In this document: piece by piece, positions 48,781 through 60,305 of the stretch
How the letters are laid out: every line of letters begins with the position of its first letter
Numbering within the stretch: position 1 is the first letter of the stretch
Source: Episyrphus balteatus
Lineage: Eukaryota > Arthropoda > Insecta > Diptera > Syrphidae
Assembly (NCBI RefSeq): GCF_945859705.1
Contig: NC_079138.1
Span: forward strand, 1,736,001 to 1,800,000
DNA length: 64,000 bases
Direction: 5' to 3'
Notes under the pieces: generated by a model
Databases searched by the model: none
The model's input: only the letters and a program-made list of their open reading frames with translations
What the model was told of the DNA's origin: nothing
Translations under genes and position numbers: made by a program

Positions 48781-49167
48781 ATACCTAAAGTTCCACTAAA
48801 CGACTAAACCCTTTCCTTATTCATCCAAATTCTTTATAACCTTACGCCTGAGGAGGAGCGCAATGGATCAAAATCATGAAATGAATACGTTTATCATTAC
48901 AAAAGTATTAATCCTAAGGCATACCTCCATCATACCCCACAAACAAGACCTGGAGCTACTGTAGATAGAAAAATATACCAAATTGGCGGGTGTTATTCAA
49001 ACCATAAGTTTAAATACTTTTGCCCTGAATATACCTTCGATAGCCTCAGGCATTCCATTATAGGTATGATAACAAGTCTTAACTCTGTGGGTGCAGTAAA
49101 AATTGTCAATAGGCATTGTGCAAAGTTGGAGTTGCGTCCCATACAATTTTTCCATTTAAAAATTTAA
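48781..49167 (+). pseudogene. Decayed ORF of unknown family
   Basis: One frame reads protein-like sequence with two internal stops (48805-48807, and TGA shortly after LTPEEERNGSKS). From there about 95 codons are open (NEYVYHYKSINPKAYLHHTP..., RKIYQIGGCYSNHKFKYFCP..., ending HLKI). Codon use differs from the AT-rich surroundings. A processed pseudogene or transposon fragment is likely. I could not name the family. Confidence 0.45.
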
Positions 49168-49169
49168 TA

Positions 49170-52100
49170 ATCATATAGTTCCGTACTAAGAACTAAGGCC
49201 ACTTACAGAGCGTGATCAAAATATTTTGAAATATTTATGACAATCCAACTCAACTCGATACAAAAAAGGTCTCTTTTTAATGCGAAACATATTCCGTCAT
49301 TAATACCTTTTTCACTTGAGTTTTACTTGGTGCACAATTTATTTTTTTTCTATGGTGTGTCGCTATTTTTCATAAACTATTTTATGAACTGGTTTTTTTT
49401 TTTTCAAATTTACTATTGTATTTCATAAAAACCATAAGACCCAAAAAGTGTTCGAATGAATAATTTATGCATTAAGGATCATTCAAGGATCACTTTCACT
49501 TTTCAAGTAGTTGTTTGTTTACTTTTTACTTAAATCTGTGACATGGATGTTTTTGAACAAAGTGGTGCCGCTATTGTTTCACATCTTGTGTAAAGTATCT
49601 TTCTTTTTTAACATATACATTTTTGGGCGCTCGGTACGTTACGGGCCTTGTGGTGTGAATTACTATATCGCTTCATTTTTCTTTCTTCTCATTAGTCAAG
49701 GTTTTAATGCATTATCATAACCTGCTTCACCTAAGAAATGAAAAAAAAAAAAATAGAAAAATAGAGCTTTTGAAAAAATTATTTACGACCCACACAACCA
49801 TTCCATTCTGGTAGTCCTCTTAAAAATGTTGAATGAGTGAACTCATAACCAATGAGTTAGAATCGATAACATCTTCGTTCGTTTTGTCCTCGCAAATCTA
49901 TAAAAAACAACAAAAAAATTACAAAAAATTTTAATTATTAAGCCGGAATAAAAAAAAATATTGTTTTTTTTTGGTTTTCTCAAAAAAATTATGCATTTGA
50001 CTATCATATTCTGACCAAATAAAGAACCTCGGCAATTTTTGAGTTCATGGCATTAATAAGGCAATTATGCGGCAATTTTTGAGCAGTCAAAAAATATCAA
50101 AATTTGTCATGCTAAGCTTATACGGATCCATTTCCTCCGAACTTTGCACTGCTTTGTTGAAAATCATGCTCTACACTATATGAGGATATGATATCATGAA
50201 GGTGATGTGAATCAATGTTGCAATAGGTATTCCACATATGGAATAGTGAAATTTCATTTATTTATCGTCTTTCATTCTGAGAGTGACACTCAAATTGCCA
50301 GGTCGGAAGCTAGCTACGCCACTGTATCTATTAATTTAAATTCTGATATACATATACCACTTCTATTTTTTTTTGTAAAATACAAAGTATGTACCTAATA
50401 GAAATTGCTTAATGTTTATGAAATGTAATATTTTTCATTTTTCCAAATAAAGCAGCGGGTACCACACCACCTTATCCATATCCATCCTTCTCTTATAATC
50501 GATCATCAATATTAAAAAAGACACGATTATGTGAGATTGACAAATTGATTTTTGCTTAACACACACACAGAAAAAGAAAGATTTATATATATTTCGGATA
50601 TAATAAAGAGAAGTTTGTTTGTTTTTTTGTGAGAATTAAGAGAAAAAAATATAATCGATCCATCAATTATGTTAGATTGACCAATTAATTTTTGCTAATA
50701 GATACACATACACAGAAAAAGAAAGATCTTCGATCAGATTTTCATATATTTCGGATATAATGAAGAGAAGTTTGTTTATCCCAGATTTTTTTTTGTGAGA
50801 ATTAAGATAAAATATGGTCAGTGATTTATGGTCGCATTATTGACTATCTATTGAATTTGAACTAAATTCCAGAAAGTTAGTAGCAAAAGGACAGTGTGCA
50901 AACATAAGTTAATGTGTAGTTTTTATATTTCGACTTTATTTTGAAATTTTAAAATAATGGTTTTTAAGTTTGTTAAAAAAAATACTGGATGACTTTTGAA
51001 CGCGCTTAATAAATTTGCATTTTTCAATAAAGATTCTAATAAAAGATACAAGGTAGAGCGCATTTTTGTTACACGTACTTTTATACTTTTTTGATCTAAC
51101 CATTTCCAATAAGTCAATTAAAAAATTATTTTATAGTTTTTAGTGCGTGATAAAAGAGTATTTTTAGTTTTTTTTTAAACTATTTATTTTTTTAATTAAA
51201 CATTTTTATGAAATTGTCGGTTACATTGTTCTCTTCAATCATATACAAATTTGTACAGTTCTCTTTCAACTGCTGTGAATTCTAGACTATTTTGTTTTAT
51301 ATTACCTAAAGTGATTTTTTGTAACTTTGCTCATGCAAATTAATGTGTGTCTTATTCAAGTTGTTTTATCTTTAGAAGTTTAAAAAATAAAAATAAATGT
51401 TTGACATGATCCAGCATCCATGAAAAAGTGACTCCATTTTCTCACGTTCCGCCTTAAATTTTAAGCAGTGTGGCATTAATTGCAATTAAAAATTTAAAGT
51501 AAACTATTAGAGATACAAAAATCTTTAAAAGCTTATTTGAAAGGTTACTAATAACCTAGTAAATAGGGGCAAAACGAAATTGCAAAAAAATTACTATTTT
51601 CTTAACGCGCTTTCAGAATTTAAGGTAATGGAAGAAAAAAAGCTGCTTTTTTTATGAAAATTTATTGGGTTCAAAAAAGCTCTTTTTGAAGATGTCGTAC
51701 AGACATGCTTGATATGAATTTTTTTTTAACTGAAACAATAGGCTTTCAGATGGTTTGAAATTTACTATAGATTGTCATATAAAAATATGCATTTTTGGGT
51801 AATGAAAGAAAAAAGTTTGATTTTTTTCACTTTTTTCATAAAAAAATTGTTGTTTTTAATTTTTTCTTATACCTTTTGCTCGTTGTAAAAATTTAAATAT
51901 GGTTTCATTCTTGGTCCATTTTTTTTGTAAGCTCTTTACATAAAAAAATTTGTTATAATGAGAAAAGAATAAGGAAATAAAAAGTAATTTTTTTTATGTT
52001 TATCTTGTAAATTATGATTGGATTCAAAAAGTTATTCCGTTTTTCTCCAAACATACACATAAATATGTAAAAGGTTAATGTTAAGCTTAAGTACTTTACT

Positions 52101-52303
52101 ATAAGATTTAATTATCTAATATATCTTTTAACAAGAAAGTTGACAAAAAAATGTTTTTTAAATAATTTTTTTTTTTACAAAAGCACACTTTTTTATTAAA
52201 AACTTTTGAGGATAGTACGTCACAGCACGTACAATAACGTTGACATGAACCCTTTCAACATCCAATGAAATCTCTTCTACCAAAGTTTTCTTAAACTTGA
52301 CTT
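49170..52303. other. Intergenic DNA with an orphan alpha-gene upstream block
   Basis: 50500-50900 resembles, in plus orientation, the upstream blocks of the alpha genes (GTGAGAATTAAGA, TATTTCGGATATAATxAAG, AGTTAGTAGCAAAAGG) but no alpha gene follows. Within it a segment of about 160 bp is tandemly duplicated (50500-50665 and 50666-50815). The remainder shows no gene. Confidence 0.45.
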
Positions 52304-52311
52304 TATAAAAG
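52304..52311 (+). promoter_or_regulatory. TATA box upstream of the repeated-exon gene
   Basis: TATAAAAG, about 110 nt before the ATG at 52417. The initiator is not clear. Confidence 0.4.
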
Positions 52312-52416
52312 ATTCAATACCCTTATCAATAAGTTATTGATACTACACTACAGCACTTTCGACATTTTCAAGTAGTTTTTTTTTCAACCCATTAGGGTTG
52401 AGTAAAATCAATCCTA

Positions 52417-54887
52417 ATGGTTAATTGTTTTTATTTTTACCTCGGGTTTTTTCATGTGTACTTTTCAACTATGTATCTAGGTACTTCCCAGGCTCTTGAG
52501 AACAGCCTAACATCAAATCAAGTTAATCAAGAAGTGACACCTTTCTATCCCTTGGATTTTGATTTTTTGTAATGGGGGAATCACAAGGTTATCCTAAATT
52601 ATATGGCAGTCCATCTGCTCAGTCATACGTAGCCCCGATTGAGATGCCATCCTCATCAACTGGCGCAGTGCAGTTTCAAGAAGGAACACCTTCCTTCTCA
52701 TTAGATTTTGTTCCAGAAAGTCGTGCAGCCCAATCGGGCTGCAAATGGAACAACCAAACGGCAGTTCAATGTCAAGAAGTGACACCTTCCTATCCCTTGG
52801 ATTTTGAAATGGGGGAATCACAAGGTTATTCAAAATCATATGCCAGTCCATCTGATCAGTTATGCACAGCCTCTATTGAGATGCCATACACATCAATTGG
52901 TGCAGTGTCGCTTCAAGAAAGAGCACCTTCCTTCCCATATGATTTCGTTCCAGAAAGCCGTGCCAGTTCCATCGTTCAACCATTTGCAGCCCAATTTGAA
53001 TTACCATCAACATCAAAAGGTAAAAACCATTAAGCAGGTGGCCATGGCACAGAGGAATAGGTAGTTGACTGCAGAGCCGACATCGTGGGTTGAAGCCCAA
53101 TGGTCGGCTCAGTAGTTTTTCTAAAACCGCCAGCTTAACTGAAGCCACTTGTGCGATAACATGAGACTATTTTAATCTATATCTACACCTCTGTGCCACG
53201 TTTTTCTCTGTTATGTCTTGTTCTTCCTCTTCTGTGTCTTTCTGTGTTGTATTAATGTCTTGTGTTGTATCATCCGATTAACTAAGTTTCCCAAGTTGGG
53301 TGTTTCTAGTCCGTAGATTTATTAGATTAAAAATGTAATGTTAAAAAGCAGCTGGGTAACAGATCAACTAACGCTGTGTCTAACTTCTTTTCAACTATGT
53401 ATTTAGGTACTATCCAAGCTCTCGAGAACAGCCAAACAGCAAGTGAAGTTAATCAAGAAGAGACTTTTTCCTATTCCTGTGATTTTGATTTTGATATAGG
53501 GGAACCACAAGGTTATTCTAAATTATGTGCCAGTCCATCTGGTCAGTCATGCACAGCCTCGATTGAGATGCCATCCTCATCAATTGGCGCAGAGCCGATT
53601 AAAGGAAGACCACTTTCCTTCCCATTGGATTTCGTTCCAGAAAGTTGTGCCAGTGCCATGCTTCAACTATTTATAGCCCAAAAAGAATTACCATCAATAT
53701 CAAAAGGTAAAAGAGCATCTAGATAATAGACCAACTTACTCTTTGTCTTACTTCTTTCTACTTTTCAACTTCATATGTATCTAGGTACTACTAAAAAAAT
53801 TATAGAATTTTTAAGTAGTGAAAAAAAAAATTGTTTTCATAATTGGCTAAAGACCGTTTTAAATTGTTTTAAAAAACCAAGTATGCCATTTAATTTCTTT
53901 TATAAAAAAAAAAAGAATTTTCTTCTTTCTTCTTCTCCATTATCGACGATAGTCATGATCTCGGATGGGGTTACAACTCTCCCACTCTACTGCTTCACAC
54001 TACGGCTCCGCATGTGGGGTTCGCCGAAAAAAAAAAAAAAAAAAAAAAAAAAGAATTTTAAGAAAAAAAAATTTCGAAAATCGTTAGAGTTGCTTTTTAA
54101 AAAAAATAATTTTTTATATATGTATAAAAATTTTCTAACATTTTTCAAAAAAAAAAGTTGGTATGCCATTTTGAAGAAATAATTTATTTACATATAAAAA
54201 CGAAATTTCAAAATTTTTCACCAACCTGTTTTCCAAAAATTGATTTTTCAAAAAAAAAAATTTGAAATATTTTTTTAAAAATCCAAAAATGTGTTTTTTT
54301 AACATTTTCTAAAATTTTAACATTATCTTTACAAAAATGCTTTTTCATAAAAATTTTCGTTGAAATCGGGTTGATGTTGTACGAGATATTCAGAAACTAA
54401 AAAAAAAACTTTTAATAAGGGTACAAAAAATATTCTTTTATTTCAAAAGTTGACTCTTATGTGCATTACTACACAAACAAATTTTGATCAAAATCTTTAG
54501 AGCCGTTATTGAAAAAAAAAATAACTTTTCTTTTCCGTTATATGGCAGGTATTTGCCCTTTAGGGAATCACCCAAAACGTCTAACTACCAAGTTTAAAGA
54601 AAATCACTTCACTCACAGAATTGCCGGACCCGCTTTTTTGACATCGTAATGTCATGTAAAATTGTTATCTCGAGTTCGATTTTTTTTACGAATCCTAAAC
54701 TTGCCATATAGTACGAGTACCTATACCGCAATTAAAAATTTAAAATCAATAAAGATAAATATACTTTTGATAAATATGATTTTTCTTCTTAGCTGTTTGT
54801 GGCTATTTTGAACATTTATTTATTTAAAAAAGAAGACTACGCTCCATTTGCGAGTTTCTATCTTCTCTATGCCCTTTCCTCTCTCTA

Positions 54888-54919
<32 letters not shown>

Positions 54920-56871
54920 CCCCTGTCTTTCTTCTCTGAATGTGTTCAATGGCTTTTATTTGAAAAAAAAAAAACACTTTCAACCTGAGCCGGGAGTTGA
55001 ACCTAGAATAATTTTGCTTCCTAGCAACATTTCTATTCAATGAGCCGCAGCTGGCATAACGGTCGATATTTGTTTAAATTTTACTTTTATTCTCAAATTT
55101 TGTTGAAAATTGAAAATAATATAAAATGTTTAAAATTGTTATTTAAAAAAAAACATTAATTTTTCCAATTGATTTTATCTCGGATTTTTTCTCTGTGTAC
55201 TTTTCAACTATTTATCTAGGTACAACCCAAGCTCTTGAGAACAGTCAAACAGCAAATCAAGTTAATCAAGAAGTAACACCTTCCAATCCCTTGGATTTTG
55301 AAATGGGGGAATCACAAGATTATTCAAAATCATATGCCAGTCCATCTGATCAGTCATACATAGCCCCGATTGAGATGCCATCCTCATCAACTGGCCCAGA
55401 GCCGACTCAAGAAACAACACCTTCCTTCCCAGAAATGTATGCCAGTCCCACCGTTCAATCAGGTCCAGTCCAAATGGAATTACAAGGTAAAAAAGCATCT
55501 AGGTAATAGATAAGGGTATTTTTATGAATGTCGGAGATCTGCGTTAGTACAATCGTCTTTCTACTTTTTTGCATTAATAAACACACTAATCTTGCTGAAA
55601 ATTTGCAGGCTTGCTTGAAAAAAAAACATTGAATCAAGACCCATATACATTTTTTCGAAAGTTCTGTAGCGAAATAATGATGTTTTTGAACAGCAGGTAC
55701 TGCAGTTGGACTTAGTACGATCGCTAATCTGACTTTATGAATATGACTAACGCAGTTTTAAGTTAGGCAGACATTTATGAAAAAACACCCAAACTTACTC
55801 TTTGTCTAACTTCTTTCTACTTTTCAACTATGTATCTAGATACTACCCAAGCTCTCGAGAACAACCAAATGGCAAGTCCAGTTGATCAAGAAGTTTTACC
55901 TTCCTATCCCTTGGATTTCGTAAACGCTATGAGGGAATCACTAGGATATCCTCCACTATATGCCAGTGCATCTGCTCAGTCATGCACAACCTCGAATGAG
56001 ATGCCATCCACATCGATTGGTGCATTGCCGTTTCAAGAAACAACACCTTCCTTCCCAGAAATGTGTGCCAGTCCAATCGTTCAACCATTTGGAGCCCAAT
56101 TTGTATTACCATCAACATCAAAAGGTAAAAAACCATCAAAGTAACAAATAAACTTACTCTTTGTCTAACTTCTTTCTTTCTTCTTTTCAACTATTTATCA
56201 AGCTCTCGAGAACACCCAAACAGCAAGTGAAATTAATCAAGAAGTGACACCTTCCTATCCCTTGGATTTTGATTTTGAAATGGGGGAACCACAAGGTTAT
56301 TCTAAATTATGTGCCAGTCAATCTGATCAGTCAGGCACAGCCTCGATTGAGATGCCATCCTCATCAATTGGTGCAGTACCGTTTCTAGAAGGATCACCTT
56401 CCTTCCAATCGGATTTCGTACCAGAAATGTATTCCAGTCCCAATGTTCAGCCACTTGCAGCCCATATTGAATTTCCATCAACATCAAAAGGTAAAAAAGC
56501 ATCTAGGTAACAGATAAATTCTGTCTAACTTGTTTCTACTTTTCAACTAGGAACTACCCAATCTCTCGAGAATATCCAAAGAGCAACTCAAATTGATCAA
56601 GAAGTGTTACCTTCCTATCCCTTGGATTTTGTAAACGCTATGAGGGAAGCACTAGGTTATCCTCCATTATATGGCAGTGCATCTGCTCAGTCATGCACAA
56701 CCTCGATTGAGATGCCATCCACATCAATTGGTAAAAGAGGCTTCAGCTATTTAATTTACTTCATATCTAACCTACTTTTTTTTAAATCAAGGTATGCCTC
56801 AAAACTTCCAAGCTTCCGTGAACAACAGAAACAATTACCCAAATCAACCGGAAAAACCATCATATCCATAA
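52417..56871 (+). CDS. Repeated-exon gene encoding ~95-aa repeats
   Basis: Exons X1 52481-53019, X2 53407-53706, X4 55220-55486, X5 55840-56124, X6 56203-56490, X7 56551-56730 and terminal X8 56792-56871. Every internal exon starts and ends in phase 1 (typically TAG|GT at the start, AAAG|GTAAAA at the end), so any subset can splice in frame. The repeat reads roughly TTQALENxQ, VNQEVxPSYPLDF, a (D/E)SxGY block, ASPSxQS, IEMPSSSxG, PSFP, and ELPSTSKG. X8 ends KPSYP-stop. An ATG at 52417 is in frame with X1 and gives a hydrophobic start (VNCFYFYLGFFHVYF), a possible signal sequence; otherwise exon 1 lies elsewhere. X1 carries a 2-nt frameshift and stop at 52570. The protein would be Ser/Pro/Gln-rich and disordered. 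Family unknown; gene status may be partly decayed. Confidence 0.6.
53033..53343 (+). mobile_element. tRNA-derived SINE (family A), copy 2
   Basis: Same element as 40097-40436 (GGTGGCCATGGCACAGAGG start, CATCGTGGGTT B-box region, TGTATTAATGTCTTGTG body), inserted into the intron right after exon X1. Flanking TAAAAA(C/G)CA repeats (53021-53029, 53342-53350) are a plausible target duplication. Confidence 0.85.
53785..54740. repeat. Dispersed repeat R1, copy 3, interrupting exon X3
   Basis: An intact acceptor (ATGTATCTAG) and the first eight bases of an X-type exon (53785-53792) run directly into R1-type sequence, including a 24-nt poly(A) near 54030, ATTGCCGGACCCGC and the TAATGTCATGT block. 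The rest of that exon is missing. Confidence 0.6.
54812..55061 (-). mobile_element. tRNA-derived SINE-like element (family C)
   Basis: Minus strand from about 55061: TATGCCAGCTGCGGCTCATTG (A-box region), then GGTTCAACTCCCGGCTC (B box), a body with a (GA)n run (CT repeats at about 54872-54918 on the plus strand), and an AAATAAAT tail. Lies in the intron before X4. Confidence 0.6.
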
Positions 56872-58742
56872 TCTATAACTCCTCGATGGTGACCCAAGGA
56901 CGAATACGGGTTGACTTCTTGAAGGGGTCATGCAGAAAAAAAAATTTCAATTTATATTTTATTTATAGAAGAGAAAATGCATACATAAGCATAAATATAT
57001 AATATTATAAAAAATATGTCTAATAAATAAACTACACTTGTAGAGTCTAGACAAGAAATGTGTTAATTGAATTTAATTCTAAATTGTTTTACCGAAAAAT
57101 AATTTGATTTGAAGGTATTTTTTCGCTTTATTCGTAAAATATCTTGAGTAAATGTATTAAAATGTTGAAAACGTACAGTACAATCCACCTGCACATGGTT
57201 GGTCACAGTTTCCTTGCTACTAGACTGATATTAATGTTTGAGGTATCAATCAAAATTTTTAAGGTTTCATTGATATCCTGTTTGAATTGCACACATGCTT
57301 TTTTTTTTCTTAGAATTTAGTTAAAAATAACCGAGATAAATTTTTAAGATCGAAAAAATATTTTCCAAAAATTCTTTAGAAAAGGAAAAAAAGTATCAAA
57401 AGTATTAAATCTGTATTAATGCAATAAATATAGAGAATTTTGTATGGAGCAAATGCAAATAATTCGGGGCAAGCTGAAATTTTGTAGCTCACCTTTAGTT
57501 CTAAAATTATAACGGAATTACTTCTTTCACCTCAAAAATCACAAAAAATAATTTTTTTCATTCAGTGCAAATATTGTTGCTTTTGCACTGTGGTTCGTTT
57601 TGCTATCCTACCCTTGGTCTAAAAATAAAGAAGCACTTAAAAAAAAAAAAAAAAATAGTACGTATACACCACAGTGACCTTTTTTTAAGAAAATCCACTC
57701 GTGTACCATGGTTAATTGATAAAAAGTGTAAAGGGGACAATTTTTAGACTGAAAAAACCACATTTTGATTTTTAATATGTTGGTAATTTGAAAAAAATTT
57801 TTTTTTTTTGTCATAACATCATTATATGAACTAAGGCCGAGCTTACGAAAAAAACTGATATAATATTTTGGAACTACCATGGTTAGTTGAGAAAGGTTAT
57901 TTTTAAAAAAAGTTTGAATAGATTTGTACTAAGCATTTAGCTTTTCTACGTGGTCATATGGCAAACCCAAAAAATCAATCAATTTTACAATTGGAAAAAC
58001 ATTTGTATATAATCAACATAAGCTTCTTAACAGGAATGTTTTATGAACTACATTCAATCAAGTAAAAATTCTAAGTCAAATAAATAACATTTGAGTCGTA
58101 GTGCCCACATCAGTTTATTTACTTTTTCTAAATTATAAATTTTTAAAAAGTTCACTCTGGTGTATGCGTACTTTTTTTTGGTGAATAAAAAATAATTTTG
58201 AAAATAAGAATAGGATAGGAAAAATAAAAGTTGGGCTATTCTGGGCTTTCCTTGGGCAAACAAACCACAGTTTTAAAGTGACGAGTTCACAGGAGAAAAA
58301 AATCATTTTTGGGCGATGACAAAGAGTGTTTTTATTGCTATTTGAAAAGTCACTCCTAAAATTAGTTTGTAATTTGTTTTGTAGAATTGTTTAAATATAT
58401 TAAACATTCTGCAAAAATTCCATGCTGTGTGCATCTTATGAGCTTAATAAAGTTCAAACATAAATTAATAGGTATGTAATATTTTTATTTATTTATTTCA
58501 ATATTGCTTGGAACTGCAAGCAATTAGCGTTAAGTACACTTAGAAAAATTAATCGAATTTAAATTATAAAACAAAAATTAGTAAGGAATACATAGTTATT
58601 ATTTTTTTGTCAGTCTCATATGAAGTACATTCAAATTTATCGCTAATATAATTTAAAAAAAATGATGCAAAAATTTAGAATTTAAAATTAAATAAAACAA
58701 TAATGCACAGCCTTGACAAAAATTATTATTTTTTTTTGTTGT
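56872..58742. other. Intergenic DNA with repeat R2 copies
   Basis: R2 appears at about 57500-57720 (+) and about 58070-58290 (-), forming an imperfect inverted pair. No gene recognised; ORFs at 57565-57880 are homopolymer artefacts. Confidence 0.45.
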
Positions 58743-59123
58743 TTAATGAGTCTTTGGTCTGAGTACCCTTATGATCAACACCATTATCAGAAATAGAAAA
58801 GCCAAAAGACCATAATATTGCCATTGAAATGCTTTACATTCGCAATAACTGATCCTTTGACTTGAACGTGATGGTGGACGTCGAAGTGGAACTTCTTCTT
58901 CTTCTTCAATTTCCACAATTCTTGTTAGATTATTCTGTTGTTGATGCACAGGTCCCATTGCCATTGCTTCATCATAAGTTGGAAGGCGTTCATCATTCAA
59001 ATCAAATACAATCTGAGAACTGCTAATGGGAACCGAAGAAGTGCAGTCATCGACAAACATAATACGAGTTGTTGTCCGATGAGTAAAAGGTAAAGAAGTT
59101 TGTTCGTTCTTCCAAAATGGCAT
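58743..59123 (-). CDS. Tail-anchored LPxY protein, alpha subfamily member 3
   Basis: 126 residues. LPTYDEAMAM (LPxY at 47-50) is followed by an acidic run (IVEIEEEEEV), an arginine/serine stretch, YCECK (92-96), a membrane helix (about 102-117) and a 9-residue basic end (RPKTH). The motif resembles the LPSY of Drosophila Commissureless, known to recruit Nedd4, but topology is reversed (anchor at the C terminus) and there is no wider similarity that I can see. A 56-nt 5' UTR intron (59139-59194) matches the one in the divergent neighbour at 60306. A TATA-like TATATAAT lies at 59307-59314 (minus strand), with the start site expected near 59283. Head-to-head with the next alpha gene. Confidence 0.85.
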   Translation of the reverse strand: MPFWKNEQTSLPFTHRTTTRIMFVDDCTSSVPISSSQIVFDLNDERLPTYDEAMAMGPVHQQQNNLTRIVEIEEEEEVPLRRPPSRSSQRISYCECKAFQWQYYGLLAFLFLIMVLIIRVLRPKTH

Positions 59124-59306
59124 CGTTTAAGGATTTTGCTGCTAATAAACAATTTTAATGAAATAAAATATAAGCTCTGCTTTCAATACCACACCTTTTA
59201 TATTTTGAAGTCAGGCAAATAATTAAACAGCAACCAATACAAATATCCTTGGTTAGAAATATCTAAGTACTCCCTTAATTTTGATGATCTCCGCTTCTGT
59301 AGGAAT

Positions 59307-59314
59307 ATTATATA
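59307..59314 (-). promoter_or_regulatory. TATA box of alpha-3 gene
   Basis: CTATATAATATTCC on the minus strand, followed about 28 nt later by an ATCATCA start region. The same promoter block, with TATTATATTCC, occurs for the divergent gene at about 60117. Confidence 0.5.
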
Positions 59315-59339
59315 GTCTTTGATAATAGACGCTTGGACA

Positions 59340-60110
59340 CATACAGAAATTAGAGACCACACCCTGCAAAATTATTTCTTTTTTAAGTATTTGTTGCTGA
59401 CCGAAAAGAATAAAAAAGAGCGTTATTAATTTTTAAATGAAGAGTATTTTCTATTTAATAGATGAATCTAAGAGAACATAAAATTGAAGGAGACGTTTTT
59501 TTACTTCATGATATTATTTTTGTGGGGGAAAAAAACCACACACATTTCGAGAAATGAGCAAAAATTATATAGATATGAACCATGTATTGTACATTTTGAA
59601 ATTACATTTTTTTAGTTGTATTTCTAATACCAACTTAATAAAGGAGTAAAACAAATAAGCCCTCTTTTCATTTACTTCATTCTCTTCGCTTTAAACAAGA
59701 TCGGGGTAAATGTAAACATCACAATTTCACAATATCTAAAGTTTATAGTGGGATTGACGTTAACTCTGAAATGTTTGGTTTATAGACATAGACAAGTTAA
59801 TTGGAATTTCATGTTTATATTATTTGCGTGTATTCGAACCCAAAACTGAGCTTAAAAATTATAGGCATTTGTATAAGTGTAAACACACATATAAACAGGT
59901 TCATAACTTCTGGCTATTTGTTATATAAAACGAAATGTGTATAAGGTTTTTCCCAAAAAAATCTCTCACTGAATATAGTTTTAACTTTTAAACAGAAAAT
60001 ACTCTTTACTCAATCTAAAAATTAATAGCGCTCTTTCCTCTTTCGGTACGAAAAATATACTTTGAAAAATGTATTAATAATTTTGCAAGGCGTGGTCCAA
60101 GCGTCCATTA
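59340..60110. other. Shared divergent promoter region, inverted duplication
   Basis: The left part (59340-59480) and right part (about 59985-60110) are inverted copies of each other: GAGACCACACCCTGCAAAATTATT against AATAATTTTGCAAGGCGTGGTCC, and AGAGTATTTTCT against AGAAAATACTCT. The middle has no recognisable feature. Confidence 0.6.
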
Positions 60111-60305
60111 TCAGAGTATTATATTCCTACAGAAGCGGAGATCATCAATAGAAAAGGAGAACTTAGATATTTCTACCCAAGGATATCGGTTGCTCTTTAA
60201 TAATTTGCCTGACTTCAAAATATAAAAGGTGTGGTATTAAATACATTGTTCATATTTTATTTCATTCAAATTTTTTTATCACAGCAAAATATTATAGGTG
60301 TAACG

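Noticed and set aside
53775..54182. 135-codon lysine/phenylalanine-rich ORF
   Set aside because: Driven by poly(A) and repeat R1 sequence; no domain.
55480..55506. Neuropeptide-like GKK/GKR processing sites at the repeat ends
   Set aside because: The GKKASR-stop reading arises only if the intron after AAAG|GTAAAA is retained; splice signals explain it better.
52594..56502. Antisense ORFs of 60-91 codons across the repeated exons
   Set aside because: They recur only because the exon repeats recur and mirror the sense codon pattern; no independent start, splice or domain evidence.
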